From Roridomyces roridus (lineage: Eukaryota > Basidiomycota > Agaricomycetes > Agaricales > Mycenaceae), in assembly GCA_029378245.1 (NCBI GenBank), contig JARKIF010000010.1:744001-808000 (forward strand): DNA of 64,000 nucleotides, written 5' to 3'. The notes under the pieces were generated by a model. It did no database searches, had not been told where the DNA came from, and worked only from the letters and a program-made list of their open reading frames with translations. Of this stretch, positions 23,474 through 34,614 are shown one piece after another. Within the stretch, counting starts at the first letter, position 1, and the number at the start of each line of letters is the position of its first letter. A program made the translations under genes and the position numbers.

Positions 23474-25441
23474 TTACAGCACTCTGCCATTCAACCACGC
23501 CGACAACATCGCCAACGCCTCCTCCGGTTTATCATGCGGGACGTAGAAAGACTCGTCAGCCAAAAGCCCTCAACAAAATGAAGAAAACCACTCATCATAT
23601 GCCCCGCCCCGCGGATCGTCACGAAAGCAAGCAAGCTCCCTTCTCCCTGCTTCACCTCCCCGGCCTTTCCCTCCGCACCATCAACACCCCAATCAGCCCA
23701 CTCCAGCGCAGCATACGCCTCTTGCCCGGTCCACTCGAGCTTGTCCACCCACATCCGGTTGGCGACCCAGTTGCATTGCCAGTCGTACGTCCCCGCGTAG
23801 ATGAGCACACGTATGCCGCGGTCCAGCAGACCTGCAACGTAAAATTGCGTTGGCACGGCCCACTTGTCGAGCCGGGCGTTAAAGAGACGGCCGACTTCAT
23901 CCGAGCAAGAGGAGAAATTGGCTGCACCAGAGTCGACGCCAAGGAGTTGGCGTATGGCGGGAGAGGAAAGATACTTGGTGATCACGCCGTTCTCTTCGTA
24001 GCAGAGGTCGCCTATGCAGGGCTGGATGTCGAATGTTAAAGAAGTAGCTGAAGAACGGTGCCAGTAAACTTGCCTTTGAGACATCATAGACATTCCGACC
24101 TATTCAAATGTTAGCAAGGAGGTGAAACGTTCGACTGAGAAAACCCACCAGTTGCCCACATGCCAGTCGAGAGCTCCGAATCGCAGAATGCGACAGCAGC
24201 GCGGCAGTTGGTCGCGTCAAATTGGTCAATGCAGCCCTCTTTCATGCGCTGTTGGCATCGTGGCAGCTAGCAGTACCTTTATGTCAATGAAGCTTGATTG
24301 TGAAAGTAAGACGTACGGCCGACTTCATGCGCACGCAATTGCTAATGGACTGGTACGGTACGTCGAGCGCAGCAGTCCCGCACTCGATTTCGTAGCGTCC
24401 TGGGTACAACGTCGAAATATCGGTGATACCATTCCCGATGATAACACTCTGCAAATTGAGAGTCGGGCGACCCGCAGCTTTCGCCAATTGATTCTGGTCG
24501 TAAATCTCACTCGCAAAGACCGGGAGGTAGCGTCCCTACATTCGTTCAAGTGAGTTTTGAGCTGGGTGCAAGAAGAGGATACACACAGCATAAGATTCGC
24601 CAGAGAGATGCAGAGCACGGCCTTTGAATTGCGAAAACGTCTCGAAGAATATGGAGATGAAAGCGTGGGCATTCTTGGCCGCGTCTTCAGTCGTCTCGAT
24701 CTTCTCGCCATAGTCTGCGTAGGAGAATCCGACACCGACACTGTTGTGGAGAGTTGGTCTGCTTCTACACACATGGAAGGAAACGCGTACGGTTGGTCGA
24801 GGAAGAAGATATTGGCCTCGCTATTCCAGCTGTACGGATTCCACGTCGTCCCATTCGATGACGCATTCTTCATGTCGATGCTGCACGGGCCTGAAGCATA
24901 GCTCAGACAGCGTACATGACATATAGACGAGTGACGCACCGAGCTCCATGAGCAAGCCCATCGAAGAGCTGCATCCCGGACCGCCTGGATAAGATCAACC
25001 CCCAAGTCCGTGTCTCGGAGACTCGGCGTACCGTTAATCCACATGAGGACGTCGTCTACGAGTAGAGCCCATGAACTTAGCCCGGAAAATGAGGGAAGAA
25101 CGCGTACCTTTGGCCGGATCCCTCCTACTCTCGAAGAAATAGAAAAACAGATGCTTCGCGCCTTGGTCGACATCGAGATAGCCCGTGTAAGCGCTCAAGA
25201 CGGGCTTCAGTCAAGAGGTTTAAGGGAGCAACTGGCGGGATTACTTGACGGTTGCGTCGCAGAAGCTGGTCTGCTTCACGCGGACACGGTGATTAGGAAA
25301 ACTCGAATGGGACAGAGTCGTGAATTCGCTTGAGCCGACGGACGACAGGTGCATCGGCGAGACCAACGGAACCTGCGTCGCAGCGGCGGCCATTCCCAGC
25401 CATGCCGCCGCCAACGACGCTCGAAGCAGAGCAGATAACAT
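23474..25441 (-). CDS. Serine carboxypeptidase (S10, carboxypeptidase Y-like), C-terminal frame uncertain
   Basis: This vacuolar or secreted peptidase removes C-terminal residues. It begins with a signal peptide (MLSALLRASLAAAWLGMAAA) and a short pro-region. Motifs in order are [29 protein letters not shown] (rebuilt across an intron after AACG), NIFFLDQPVGVGFSYADYGE, the catalytic Ser in LSGESYA, VIIGNGITD, the catalytic Asp in YAGTYDWQCNWVANR and the catalytic His in IRGAGHM. After GAGHM the expected end VPHDKPEEALAMLSAWLNG is present, but in another frame about 40 nt on. No standard intron restores it, so a small frameshift or an unusual splice is implied. The stop at 23474 assumes that conserved end is used. 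Confidence 0.82.
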
Positions 25442-25616
25442 GAGAGTCGACTTCAAAGTGCAGTGATTGCCGAGATTACAGTGGGTATAAAATATCCGAG
25501 TCCAAGTCCGTTCTTCTATTCTCAAATCCCGAGACTAATCAGCTTCGCAACAGTCCATGTAGCAGTTCCCAGCAGAGCTACCATGAAATCAATGACCATC
25601 CAGTGCACGATATTGA

Positions 25617-26280
25617 CTACTCACTCAGCAGGATGGGGTAGTGCAACGCGCTCGCAAAGTTGGTGCGCTACAAATTCGAGGGTCAGAACACGGTTCAGCT
25701 TGGCCAAGGCCTGGTAAAAAAAAACCTTTTTGGGGTCTCCAGTAACGTATCCCAACGTGTAAAACACTCGTGCAAAGGACCAGGCGGTCAGCAAAGACGC
25801 GGCAAAGGTGGGGTATTGCAGGCTAACGATGCCCGTCCTATAAACACTGTTCAGCGGGACATTCTAGGATTCTGGTCAAAGAACTGACAGCGACCACACG
25901 ATCGGGATGTTTTCGAGAGTCTGCGCAGATTGGTTACAGAGCTCCGAACAGAAGACGGGTAAACTCACGTTGGCGTGGGCGCGCTGAGCGCAGTTGAACT
26001 TGACTGCGTTGACATTGCTAGCCATTTCCGCCTTTTCGGCATACACTACGCGTCGTGAGTTTGCCCGCCAAGATGCGCCAGAAGGTTATCGCTCACGCCG
26101 GGGATACTCCACGCCCGAGCCCTTTCGGTATGAGCCAACGGTCATGAACTGGAAGACGAGGAGAAAGGCGGTAGAGAGGTAGCCGCCAGCGACAAAGCCA
26201 ATTCTAGAGTTTTCATGGGCATTCAGATCGCCAGACGAAGGTCGTGGTTCTTACCCAGGAGGGAGTACGAGGGCAGTCAT
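25617..26280 (-). CDS. MAPEG-family membrane protein (microsomal glutathione S-transferase 3-like)
   Basis: MAPEG proteins are small four-helix membrane enzymes; the MGST3 group conjugates or reduces lipid substrates with glutathione at the ER. Exon 1 (26280-26255) encodes MTALVLPPG, then FVAGGYLSTAFLLVFQFMTV. The family core is VYAEKAEMASNVNAVKFNCAQRAHAN followed by TLENIPIVW, then YPTFAASLLTAWSFARVFYTLGYVTGDPKK, with RTNFASALHYPILLSE at the end. At least five introns are present; the last acceptor follows a long intron beginning at GACCCCAAAAAG. The conserved FNCAQRAHxNTLEN motif supports the assignment. A second gene lies at 29806-30520, and relics are near 31 kb and 44 kb. Confidence 0.85.
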
Positions 26281-27071
26281 TTTAATTGGTGACAGACAGT
26301 TCACTGAGCCGTTTATTATAAGTCCTGCAGGTGCCGGAGCTGACGTGGACAAGGCAGAGGCGGGAGCGAAAAGGCAAAGAAAGATTGATGGATGACCGAC
26401 GGTTGTTCCGGCGGCAACGCCGCCGGCTTCAACGCTGACATATCACGGTAATAGGCTTTGCTCTTCTCCGCCATCTCCGTTTCTCTTAGAAATGCGATAA
26501 ATTAAAGCTTTCATTGTCCTCTCGACGTCTCGTCTCGCCTTTTCCATTTCAAGGAAGTCGTCCTTTCTGATTGTGCTTCAAAGCTGGCACCGATCCCCGG
26601 AAAGTCTTCAAAGTTCAAGACCCTACTCTCTGTCCCGCGTCTTTCACATGGAGAGAGCGTGAGCGCAACTAGGTAAGTTGTTTGAAATCGGATAGATTCA
26701 AAGGATCTCCTAGGATTTTAAAGAGCTCTCGGCTCAAGTGGTGGAATTTCGGCACTGTCGTTGCCTGCGCGCCTATCTTCTTGTCGGTCATTCAATCGTT
26801 GACACACCAACACAAACGACTCGAAAGCTATCTTCATCTACACCAGGAAGCTTTCCCTGAACAGCAATTCGATGCGGCACGGTCTAAGGGGTTCGCGACG
26901 TTGACCAAACTTAGATTTGGAACAATTTCCCCGCCTTGACCCAACTTGATTCCATGATCGGCTCGACAAACTCTTGCAACTTCGCTATGTCAGGGAGGCG
27001 CTTGTACTTGACACGGAATAAAGGAGCTGGGAACCAAATCAGCGGCGTTCAGGCGCACTCATTCAAAACCC
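26281..27071. other. Divergent promoter region
   Basis: About 790 bp lies between the divergent MAPEG and membrane-protein genes. A CCGGCGGCAACGCCGCCGG perfect dyad near 26409-26430 could form a hairpin. An open frame at 26682-26939 shows no domain and is not called. Confidence 0.4.
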
Positions 27072-28898
27072 ATGGCCAGTCTTCTCAAGAAACTGCACTC
27101 CCCGACCGATTCATGGCCTCTCCTAGAGCGCGAGCCTGAATCGTACCTTTCCGAGCGAGTTGAAGCAAGACTAGCCACGGGCTTTGACCTTACTCTATTC
27201 TTCCTCTTCGCTCACGGTGTGATCACCCTTCTCTGGGGTATTGCGCTAGGCATCTTCGCCCTCGGCGTTGTGCCCATTGCTTGGGCTCTGTCTCAATACG
27301 GGCAAACTCATCCAGGCGTCACCAACGTCGTGATCACTCTGGTGTCGACGCTGTCAACGACGCATCTCAAATACACTGTCCAGAAGGCGGCAGAGGAGTA
27401 TACAGCGGCGAGGCTTAACGAGGGGTTCACGTTTGGCTTGTGGAAGATTTTGCATGGGCTGGCGACAGTGCAGACATTGCCGCCGTTCGCTCCTCGGCGT
27501 CGGACGTGGTGGTATATCTTGCCGTGTCAGGCAGCGTGGATGTTGGCAGCGGGAGGCATCGTGGCGCATTCGTCGTGTATCGTGGCAATTTTGCAGCCTG
27601 GTGCGTTTCAAGCCCAGCAATCTTCGATGAGTCACGCTGATCTTGGATAGAGCCGTTCTTCGACCACAAACTGTACAACGATACCGTGCCTTGCGCAATT
27701 CCGCAATCGGACTTGTCTTTTGAATTGCAGATGCAGTCCGATGCCCTCACAGAACTGGATCAAGCAGTCGTATCCATGGGCTTCCAGCTGGCATCTTTTC
27801 ACGGCAAGTACATATCTCCCGGACCTTGTTGACAGCTGTTCATCCAATTCTGCAGACCAAGTGGCCGGAAATACGACGACCTCGATCGTTGGACGCGTCT
27901 TCGTGAAGGATAAATTTGGTTACAGTGCGGTGGGCGGGCTCTCAGACGGTCTACAGGAGGTTCCTGGCGTGGAATTCGATCTGCAATGTGGCGACGACAA
28001 GACATCCTCTCCGTCCCTTGCGTCTCTGTGGTCCGCCATGGGAATCCCACTTCCCACTGCCAGGGCCGGGAACAATACCGTCAACTTCATTACTCCCCTC
28101 AAGAGCAACACTTCCCTCCAAATCGTCACAAGCGGGCCTCTCAACTCGGAATTCGCCTTTCCCAGCACATCCTCAGCCATGTTCTCCGTCATTCAGCTGA
28201 ACGGCAACGGCGCGCTACTCACCGTCGACCAAACAGGCTCAACGACCGGATGCGTTTGGACGGTCATACCACGGCTTGTCCACTTGCAAATGGTCAATTT
28301 CACCACGTCTGCAATCCCCTCATTGACGCAGACCAGCGATTCCTATCCCGCACCCGTCGGTCGTACTGTCCTCAAAGCTGTGACCGGTATGGCGCAAGCC
28401 ACAGCCATTCTCAACGCCACGCTCGCATGGCGCACCCTCGATTCGCTAATCTCCGTCCCCTATTTCTTCAACGACACATCCCCGAGTACCGAAACGATCC
28501 TTGCTCTGCTTCTCGGCGACTCTGCCAAAGCCGGGTTCACGGCGTACAGCAATTACTTTAAGCTGCACGGCCCACTGCCTCAAACATGCTACAGCAATAA
28601 CCGCACCGTTCAGATGCATTGGCAGTTTGGGAATGTGAACGGACTGGGGGTGATTGCGGTGTTGGTGAATGTTGGTGTGGGCCTTGGGGCGCTGTGGGTT
28701 GTACAGGCTCTCGCACTGGGGCATTCGAGGGTGGGGATGCAGAAGCGCGCGAGGGTCAAGGGTGTGGAGCCACTCCAAGTGGTTGATGCGTTCAGGCTGG
28801 GCAGGGCGGCAGATATCAATACCGATGGCTGGCGGATGGTGGTCGGAAGGGAGCCAGTCATGAGATTGTGGGAGGGTAGGATTGTCGCGAGGCTTTGA
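27072..28898 (+). CDS. Uncharacterised fungal membrane protein
   Basis: Three exons, 27072-27600, 27651-27803 and 27856-28898, give 574 aa. The second intron has a GC donor (GCAAGT) and an AG acceptor; it is required to join FQLASFH to DQVAGNTTTS in frame. Residues about 35-60 form a long hydrophobic stretch (LTLFFLFAHGVITLLWGIAL ...). Further segments lie near WWYILPCQAAWMLAAGGIVA and, towards the C-terminus, VIAVLVNVGVGLGALWVVQA. The roughly 270 residues between the last two are rich in Asn-x-Ser/Thr sites (NTTTS, NNTV, NTS, NFTT, NDTS, NNRT), so they probably face the lumen or outside and are glycosylated. This layout is common among mushroom orphan membrane proteins. No function is proposed. 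Confidence 0.75.
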
Positions 28899-29805
28899 GT
28901 GTAGAAAATACATACAAGTGTACATACATATATATAAAAATCGCAAGCGGTAGCTCGAAGACTCGGCGCCGTTGCATCGTTGGGTACGAAATGCTCCTGG
29001 CTCTGCCAATGACCGCTCCTTCCCATGGTGTGTGCCCGCGGCGTGAGGCGCACCGTGGAACCGGTGCGATGCGAAAGTCGGCGGTGGCGAGGAGGACAAC
29101 ACAGAACCCAGGTAGGACAGCGTTCCTCGTTCACCGTGACGTTGCATACGACTTGAAAAAGCTAGGTACACATGTATCAGCATCATTCTGCCCCAAGCAA
29201 CAAAAAAGAATTCAGGAAGAGAAGGGGGGGGGGGGGGGACAGCTTCGAATCATTGAAAACTGATTTTTTTGGTGTAGGATTCTCATCACCGACCCCGGAG
29301 GGGGCCTGAGAGTGGTGCATAAGAGTTTAATCATGTGAAGCCCGCCGAGATGGAGAAGGGTGGATGGTGGCCATGGATGGTACGAAGGACTCACCATGCG
29401 ACGCTACCCAGGTCCCATAGAAGTGCGTCAAATCACTAGAGGTAGTCGTCAGCGTCCACGTTGACAAAAACAGAGTAAAGGAGAGGAGGAGAAAGGTCAG
29501 ATAATATATGCAACAGTTGACTCTTCACTGTGGTTCAGAGAGATTCCCAATTGTCGATTCATCCCGGAGAGACGACGATAAACGGTGAAGAAGGACTCAC
29601 GGGCGATACGGACTAGCTCATGGTGGTGGTTGAGAGGAAGAACAAAACTGATGGCGATTTTTTTTTCAAGTCCGATCATGATCTCATTAGTCACGCTGAT
29701 CAAACAACCCAATACAAATACTCTATTCTAAAGACCTTCGGAAATAAACTGGTATACGGTGTACATCGAGCCCGGCACAATCGCTGGATTCGGATGAGCG
29801 AGCTT
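28899..29805. other. Intergenic region with poly-G run
   Basis: About 900 bp with no supported gene. It contains a 15-base G homopolymer at 29224-29238 and several TGAGTCCTT-like splice-donor-like words on the minus strand (near 29390 and 29600) that I could not join into a coding gene. Confidence 0.45.
29224..29238 (+). repeat. Poly-G homopolymer (15 G)
   Basis: Uninterrupted run of 15 G in intergenic DNA. Could form a G-quadruplex-like structure and is also a place where sequencing length errors are likely. Confidence 0.8.
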
Positions 29806-30520
29806 TCAAGCGAGGTCAGTACAAAACTCACCCAACATGGCCGGCATGTAGAAGAGCATGCCCAAAATGGAGCTGCGCTGTTGGAATCCTATGAATTACA
29901 TTCTGTCGCTTGAGCAAAAAGGCTCACCTTGGCAGGGTCTCCTGAGGCGTATCCGCGAGTGTATATGATGCGATTCACAATCCACGCGCCGAGCGCAGCC
30001 GCGGCGACATACGGGTACTTCAAGCCGAGGACGACCGTGCTGCAATGTAACTGAGACCAGTTGCGAACGAGAAACGAACGCTACTCACCCAACATACAAA
30101 TGCGAGATGTTTTCCAGAGTCTAAAATCCTTGAGCCAGAGAGAAGGAACGAAGGGGAACAAATCTGACGTTCTGGTGGGCTCCTAAAGATAGATTATTAG
30201 CAAGCAGCGGCGGCCGCTCGAGCTTGACTTACTTTGCACACAGTTGAAGCGCACAGCAGCAGGAGAAGCGGCCATCTCAGCATTGTCGGCGTACACTGGG
30301 GTGTATGAGCACATTGTCAGGCATCGCGGAGGAGACGCCTACGTCGAGGGTACTTGATTCCAGAGAGCCTGCGATGCTTGGAAACTGTCATGGTTTGCCA
30401 AATATGAAGGGGTATTGTCGCGACGAGCGCAGCGAGAACGTAGGAGAAGCTAAAGACATTTGAGGATGTAACGCTGGCAAAAAAGGTGATTTACCCAGTG
30501 GGTACGGTGAGGGTAGACAT
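29806..30520 (-). CDS. MAPEG-family membrane protein, second copy
   Basis: Same family and gene layout as the gene at 25617-26280. Exon 1 (from ATG at 30520) encodes MSTLTVPTG, then FSYVLAALVATIPLHIWQTM and VSKHRRLSGIKYPRR. The conserved core VYADNAEMAASPAAVRFNCVQ continues as AHQNTLENISHLYVG, then VVLGLKYPYVAAAALGAWIVNRIIYTRGYASGDPAK. The last exon reads RSSILGMLFYMPAML. The stop used here (29806) follows directly in that frame; an extra 3' exon cannot be excluded because a GT donor sits right after MPAML. A decayed relative lies immediately upstream at about 30900-31095. Likely an ER glutathione-dependent enzyme. Confidence 0.83.
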
Positions 30521-30899
30521 TGCAATGGTGGTGAGGGGAAATAGACAGAGCCTTTTTATACACACGTTCGGGCAACTTTCGGGAGTACACGTCCTCAGGC
30601 AGCCGTCGGAATCCCGTGATGCGCTGAGAAAGAGAAAAGATGTGGAAGCACGGAAATCATGGGTTGACGTGAGACGAATTTGCAAGCAAAATTCGATAAG
30701 ATAAGATAGCTGCTGCCGGCACTCCGTTTGTGAATTGGCTGGACCATCGAGAGTGAGTGCCCGTGATACAAACGGTACTCGGTGTTCCGGACTCGGTGAG
30801 AAGACAGAGCTTGAAGGGCTGGATGATTTCCCAAGAGTATTCGCAGCTGTATGCAACGGAACTGAGAATCTTTAATCCACATCTTACCCATCCCCAGCA

Positions 30900-31095
30900 A
30901 CAGGAGAGCACAGAAGCATGGTTGACGCTCTGGTGGGCCCGCAGAATCCCGGCCATTCAAACGAGTAAACCGGCGATGGTATACGCTCGCGATCCTGCGA
31001 CGATGTTTCGAGACGAGCGCATTCTGCCAGGGCTGGAGGCCCGAGGGGGATGGTTGCGACCAGTTCGGCCAGAGCGTATGTGAATAGGCAGGTCA
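30900..31095 (-). pseudogene. MAPEG gene relic
   Basis: On the minus strand FTYALAELVATIPL matches the second-exon segment FSYVLAALVATIPL of the adjacent MAPEG gene. Downstream there are recognisable but broken equivalents of the VSKHRR block and of the GCCCACCAGA word at the RAHQN splice junction. There is no start exon in place and the frame is not kept, so this is a dead tandem copy. Confidence 0.6.
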
Positions 31096-31157
31096 AGACG
31101 CGGAGGAGATGGTGGAAGGAGGAAATTGAGTCTTTATAATGGCTGGAAATCGCGTCA

Positions 31158-31178
31158 AGGAAGGAAGGAAGGAAGGAA
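31158..31178. repeat. (GGAA)n microsatellite
   Basis: About five perfect GGAA units lie between the MAPEG relic and the reverse-transcriptase element. No gene is seen from 31096 to 31512. Confidence 0.75.
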
Positions 31179-31512
31179 TTAACCGGCACAAGGTCCCGCA
31201 TCGGAACGGCCGGGGCCCGCACTACATACACAAGACGTCTGAGTGTATGCTACGGATGTACCTAATCTCCACCGTTGTGAACTAGCCTGAATCTAATCTA
31301 CCACTCCCTCTGCGTGCGCCGCAACAGTGAAACCCCCATTCATCAATTGCCATCCGCAGGCAGGATAAAATGATGAGTCTTGACCGAGATCAGCCCGGAG
31401 TCCTCACCTTCATCCAGAGAGCGATATCCAAAAGACCAGACCGTCGCGCAGCTTCAACGTGGTACACGAAACGATCATATTCAAACACTGGGTATACAGT
31501 CCTGCCGACCGA

Positions 31513-34500
31513 CTAGCTGACGGTCGAATGCTCTGACGCTACCCACATCTCCCTCGTATCGAATATGCTTTGCACATCCACCAGGAACTTTGCCACCCTA
31601 GTAGTCACCTCACGGTCCAGGAGGAGATCACCAAAGAATTCTTTGGCGGACCGAGTGACTGCCAAGTGGCGTAGTCGTGGTTGCATGGCAAAGACATCCC
31701 GAAGGAAATCCGCCCTCAACGGGGTCAGGCCAACGTGGGCTGTGCAGACCAGAGCGGCATGAGCCCCGTCTTCCACCTCTCCGAGGCAGAACCGACAGCG
31801 ACGCCATGCCCGAGGAATCTCATACTTCCTATTTCGAGCCGGGTACCTCAGCGCAACGACAGCGAGGTTGTGGTCCTCTAGCAGGAACCGAGTAAACGTC
31901 TTCCTGAGGGGCACGCTGACGATGCGAAGGTAGTCACGAAATCGCAGCACCACCGGCTTTCTCCTTCCATCCGTGTCCATCTCCAATCGCTCGCGGAGGA
32001 GGTAGGTTCGCTCCGACCTATCGAGCTCCCCTTGCACAGTAGCATTGCAAGACTGGCGAACCTGGACGATGACATCGTCGATGGACTCTGCGCAGCGCAA
32101 CTGTGTCGGGGTACAGATAACAGGGATGGGAAGGGAAGCGAGAACGGCACGTAAGTCGGACGCCCAGGACATACGTCCAGACTCCGACAGCTCCAGAGAG
32201 GAAGTGTATGCCAATTTAGCATAGTAGTCCTCCGGGAGCGATGCCCAATATTTTGCGTGGTGTAGAGCAAGGATGACCCGGCGGTATCTGATAGGAAGTA
32301 ACCCAGTTTCGGAAAAAAGGATGGCCCGCATACAACGTGGAGTCAGCCCGAAAAGTCGCCGCAAGTAGCGTTTCTGCGGCTTCTCCAGCTTTGCAGTGAG
32401 GCGCGGGGTAACGTCCGGCGAGACCTCACAGCCCGATATCAGATGGGGATCGACGCGCGCCATGTACAGTTGCACACCCTCCTTTGGCGGCAGCGTCCCA
32501 ATCATCGAGTCCACGGTAAATGAGGCATGGGCCACTCCTTGAGCTTTTGACGTCTTGGTCTCGTAGTGTTTTTGAAATAGGCTGCGGGTTGTTGAGGTAA
32601 ACCAGATACCAACGAACTTGTACTCTGGTACAAGGGCGACGAGCTTTCCGTTGACAAACATGGACGGCGCTCTTCGGGGTAGGGGACCGAAGACCATCCA
32701 CTTCGTCTTGTCTACGCTGATCACCATTGAGTTGGCCTGGCACCAAGAAGCGAAGGAGTCGAGGCGTCGCTGTAGTCCAGCTGCAGTGGTAGAGAAGAGG
32801 GCAACATCGTCGGCGTGTTCGATATGGGACATGGCCACATTGGATAGCTGTATATCATCGTGGTCGGCCGGGAACCACTTGGCTAGATCGCCGAAGTAGA
32901 CATTCCATAAGCCGGGAGAAGCCGAATCACCCGTCAGGACTCCAATCAATGATTTGAAGCCCTCCGAGTACGCCCCACCATGCTTCACGATATACAACAT
33001 CCGAGCGTAAATCATACGCAGCCAATCGAACAGCGGGCCCGATACGCCACTGCGGTACAGCTTCGCCCAGAGAGTCGGGAGATCGGTGGAAGGGAAGGCG
33101 TTTTTCAGGTCGACAAAAGCCACATACAGCGGCTTTCCCTGGGACCAGGCCTTCTCGATGGCGCATCGGAGGATAAACGGGTTGTTATTGGTGCGATATC
33201 CTTTTCGGAACCCGTTCTGCGAGTTCGGTATCAGCTGCTTGTACTCAGCCCACTCTTTTAGCCGTCCATCGATGAGAAGGGTCAACATCTTCAACAGGCA
33301 GCACTCGAGACCGACGAGGCGATACGACTCTGGGTCGGTCCCTGTCTTCCCTTGCTTTAGAATCCCGACCAGAATAGTAGTCAGCCACATCCGCGGGGCG
33401 TCGCGCGCGGAGATGCAGGCCTAATAAGTCAAAATTAGCCCGTGTGCGTCGTCGACACCGACTATTCAACAACTCGCCTGGAATAACTGCAGGAGAATGT
33501 CGTTTGGTATCTGGAGAATTTTCCGGTACGACACTCGATCTGCGCCAGAAGCACTTCTGATATTGCGCTTCCGTATATGCAGCTTCACCCGCTCAATGTC
33601 CTCAATCGTAAACGGTTGCGAGAAGGTCGCATTTGGTGTCGTGTCCGGTGTAGTCGCCGGCAGCCAGTCGCTCAGATTGCGATGCCTCTCCCGCTCGTCC
33701 CTATCGAAGTCCTCCGGTACAATCTCGGGAGGATTCAATCGCTTGTCAAAGACCTCTTTCAGTTCATCCGCCGACACCTGTGGAGCTCTGTTCTTCGGGT
33801 CCGTCCATCCTCGTATTAAAGACCAGAATTCTTTGTTTGACGTAACGTTCAGCAGCGTCTGCAGGTTCTCGCACTGCAGCTCGCGTTCCTTCTCCCTCCC
33901 CCGATGCGATGGCGGGTCAGGCTCCAAGTCAGCATCCCCCACCGTGACCGCCACCTTTTTTGGGGGCGATTCCTCTGGCACCAAAGTAGAAACCTTCGCT
34001 TCATCCTCCGACACATGAACCACTTCATCCGCAGGGCGGGGAACATCAGGTAGAACAGCAGGGGGCATGCTATGATTGCCTGCCGCCTTTCTGGCAAGAT
34101 CGCGCGCATCTCTCGAGTGGTTATTTTTGTCCGGTGCAGGAGAATGTCGAAAAATCACCCCAGCAGACCTGTTCCTTATCAACTCAGCAGTCGCTTTGAT
34201 GATATCGGCGTTCTTGCAGGGCCATCCCTCCGTGTAGTATGACCCCGTCCAGTAACAGAAGGTGCGGATCACGGCTAGCGAAGGGGTGTAAATGACCAAT
34301 GTACGATCTTCAGGTGCCATAAGCAAGGCGAGCGTAACGGCATACAACGCCGCTCTTGCCTCGGTCTGTCCGCCCGGCGTGGACAAGCCCTTGTTGTTGC
34401 GATGGTTCGGCCCCCAATAGATCCCGCACCCTGCCCTGGCATTCACCTTGCCGGCAGCCGCGCAAGACGAAGCTACATAGACGTTGGTGTGGGTAGTCCG

Positions 34501-34614
34501 AACCTTGAGAGGTCCGTAATAGTATCGGTTTTGCTCGGCTGGCGTTCGAGCAGACTTTACTGCCTCCTCCGCCATTTTGTCATTTTTGATGTCGGGTTCA
34601 TGTGTTTGAATCAT
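31513..34614 (-). mobile_element. RNase H-reverse transcriptase protein of a non-LTR-like element, intron-containing
   Basis: An N-terminal RNase H-like domain (about 34490-34060) is followed by a reverse transcriptase and a C-terminal zinc-knuckle-like CRFCLGEVEDGAHAALVC. RT motifs are YRLVGLECCLLKML, the first catalytic Asp in FVDLKNAFPSTD, TGDSASPGLWNVYF and the catalytic pair in HADDVALFS. The RNase H keeps an NARAGCGIYWGPNH frame and Glu in QTEARAALYAV, but where active enzymes read TDGS and TDS it reads YVASSC and YTPSLAVI, so two metal-binding Asp are gone. The two parts are separated by 57 nt (33421-33477) with two in-frame stops; GC-AG borders would splice it out and join LLQLFQ to ACISARDAPRMW in frame. 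No endonuclease domain, LTR or poly-A tail was seen. Start chosen as the first ATG before the RNase H. Confidence 0.82.

Noticed and set aside
29497..29712. 71-aa minus-strand frame near MAPEG copy 2
   Set aside because: Tried as an extra 3' MAPEG exon, but the sequence does not match the family.
33421..33477. Stop codons splitting the RNase H-RT frame, read as a dead element
   Set aside because: The interval has GC-AG borders, typical intron length and joins conserved RT sequence in phase, so an intron explains it better.
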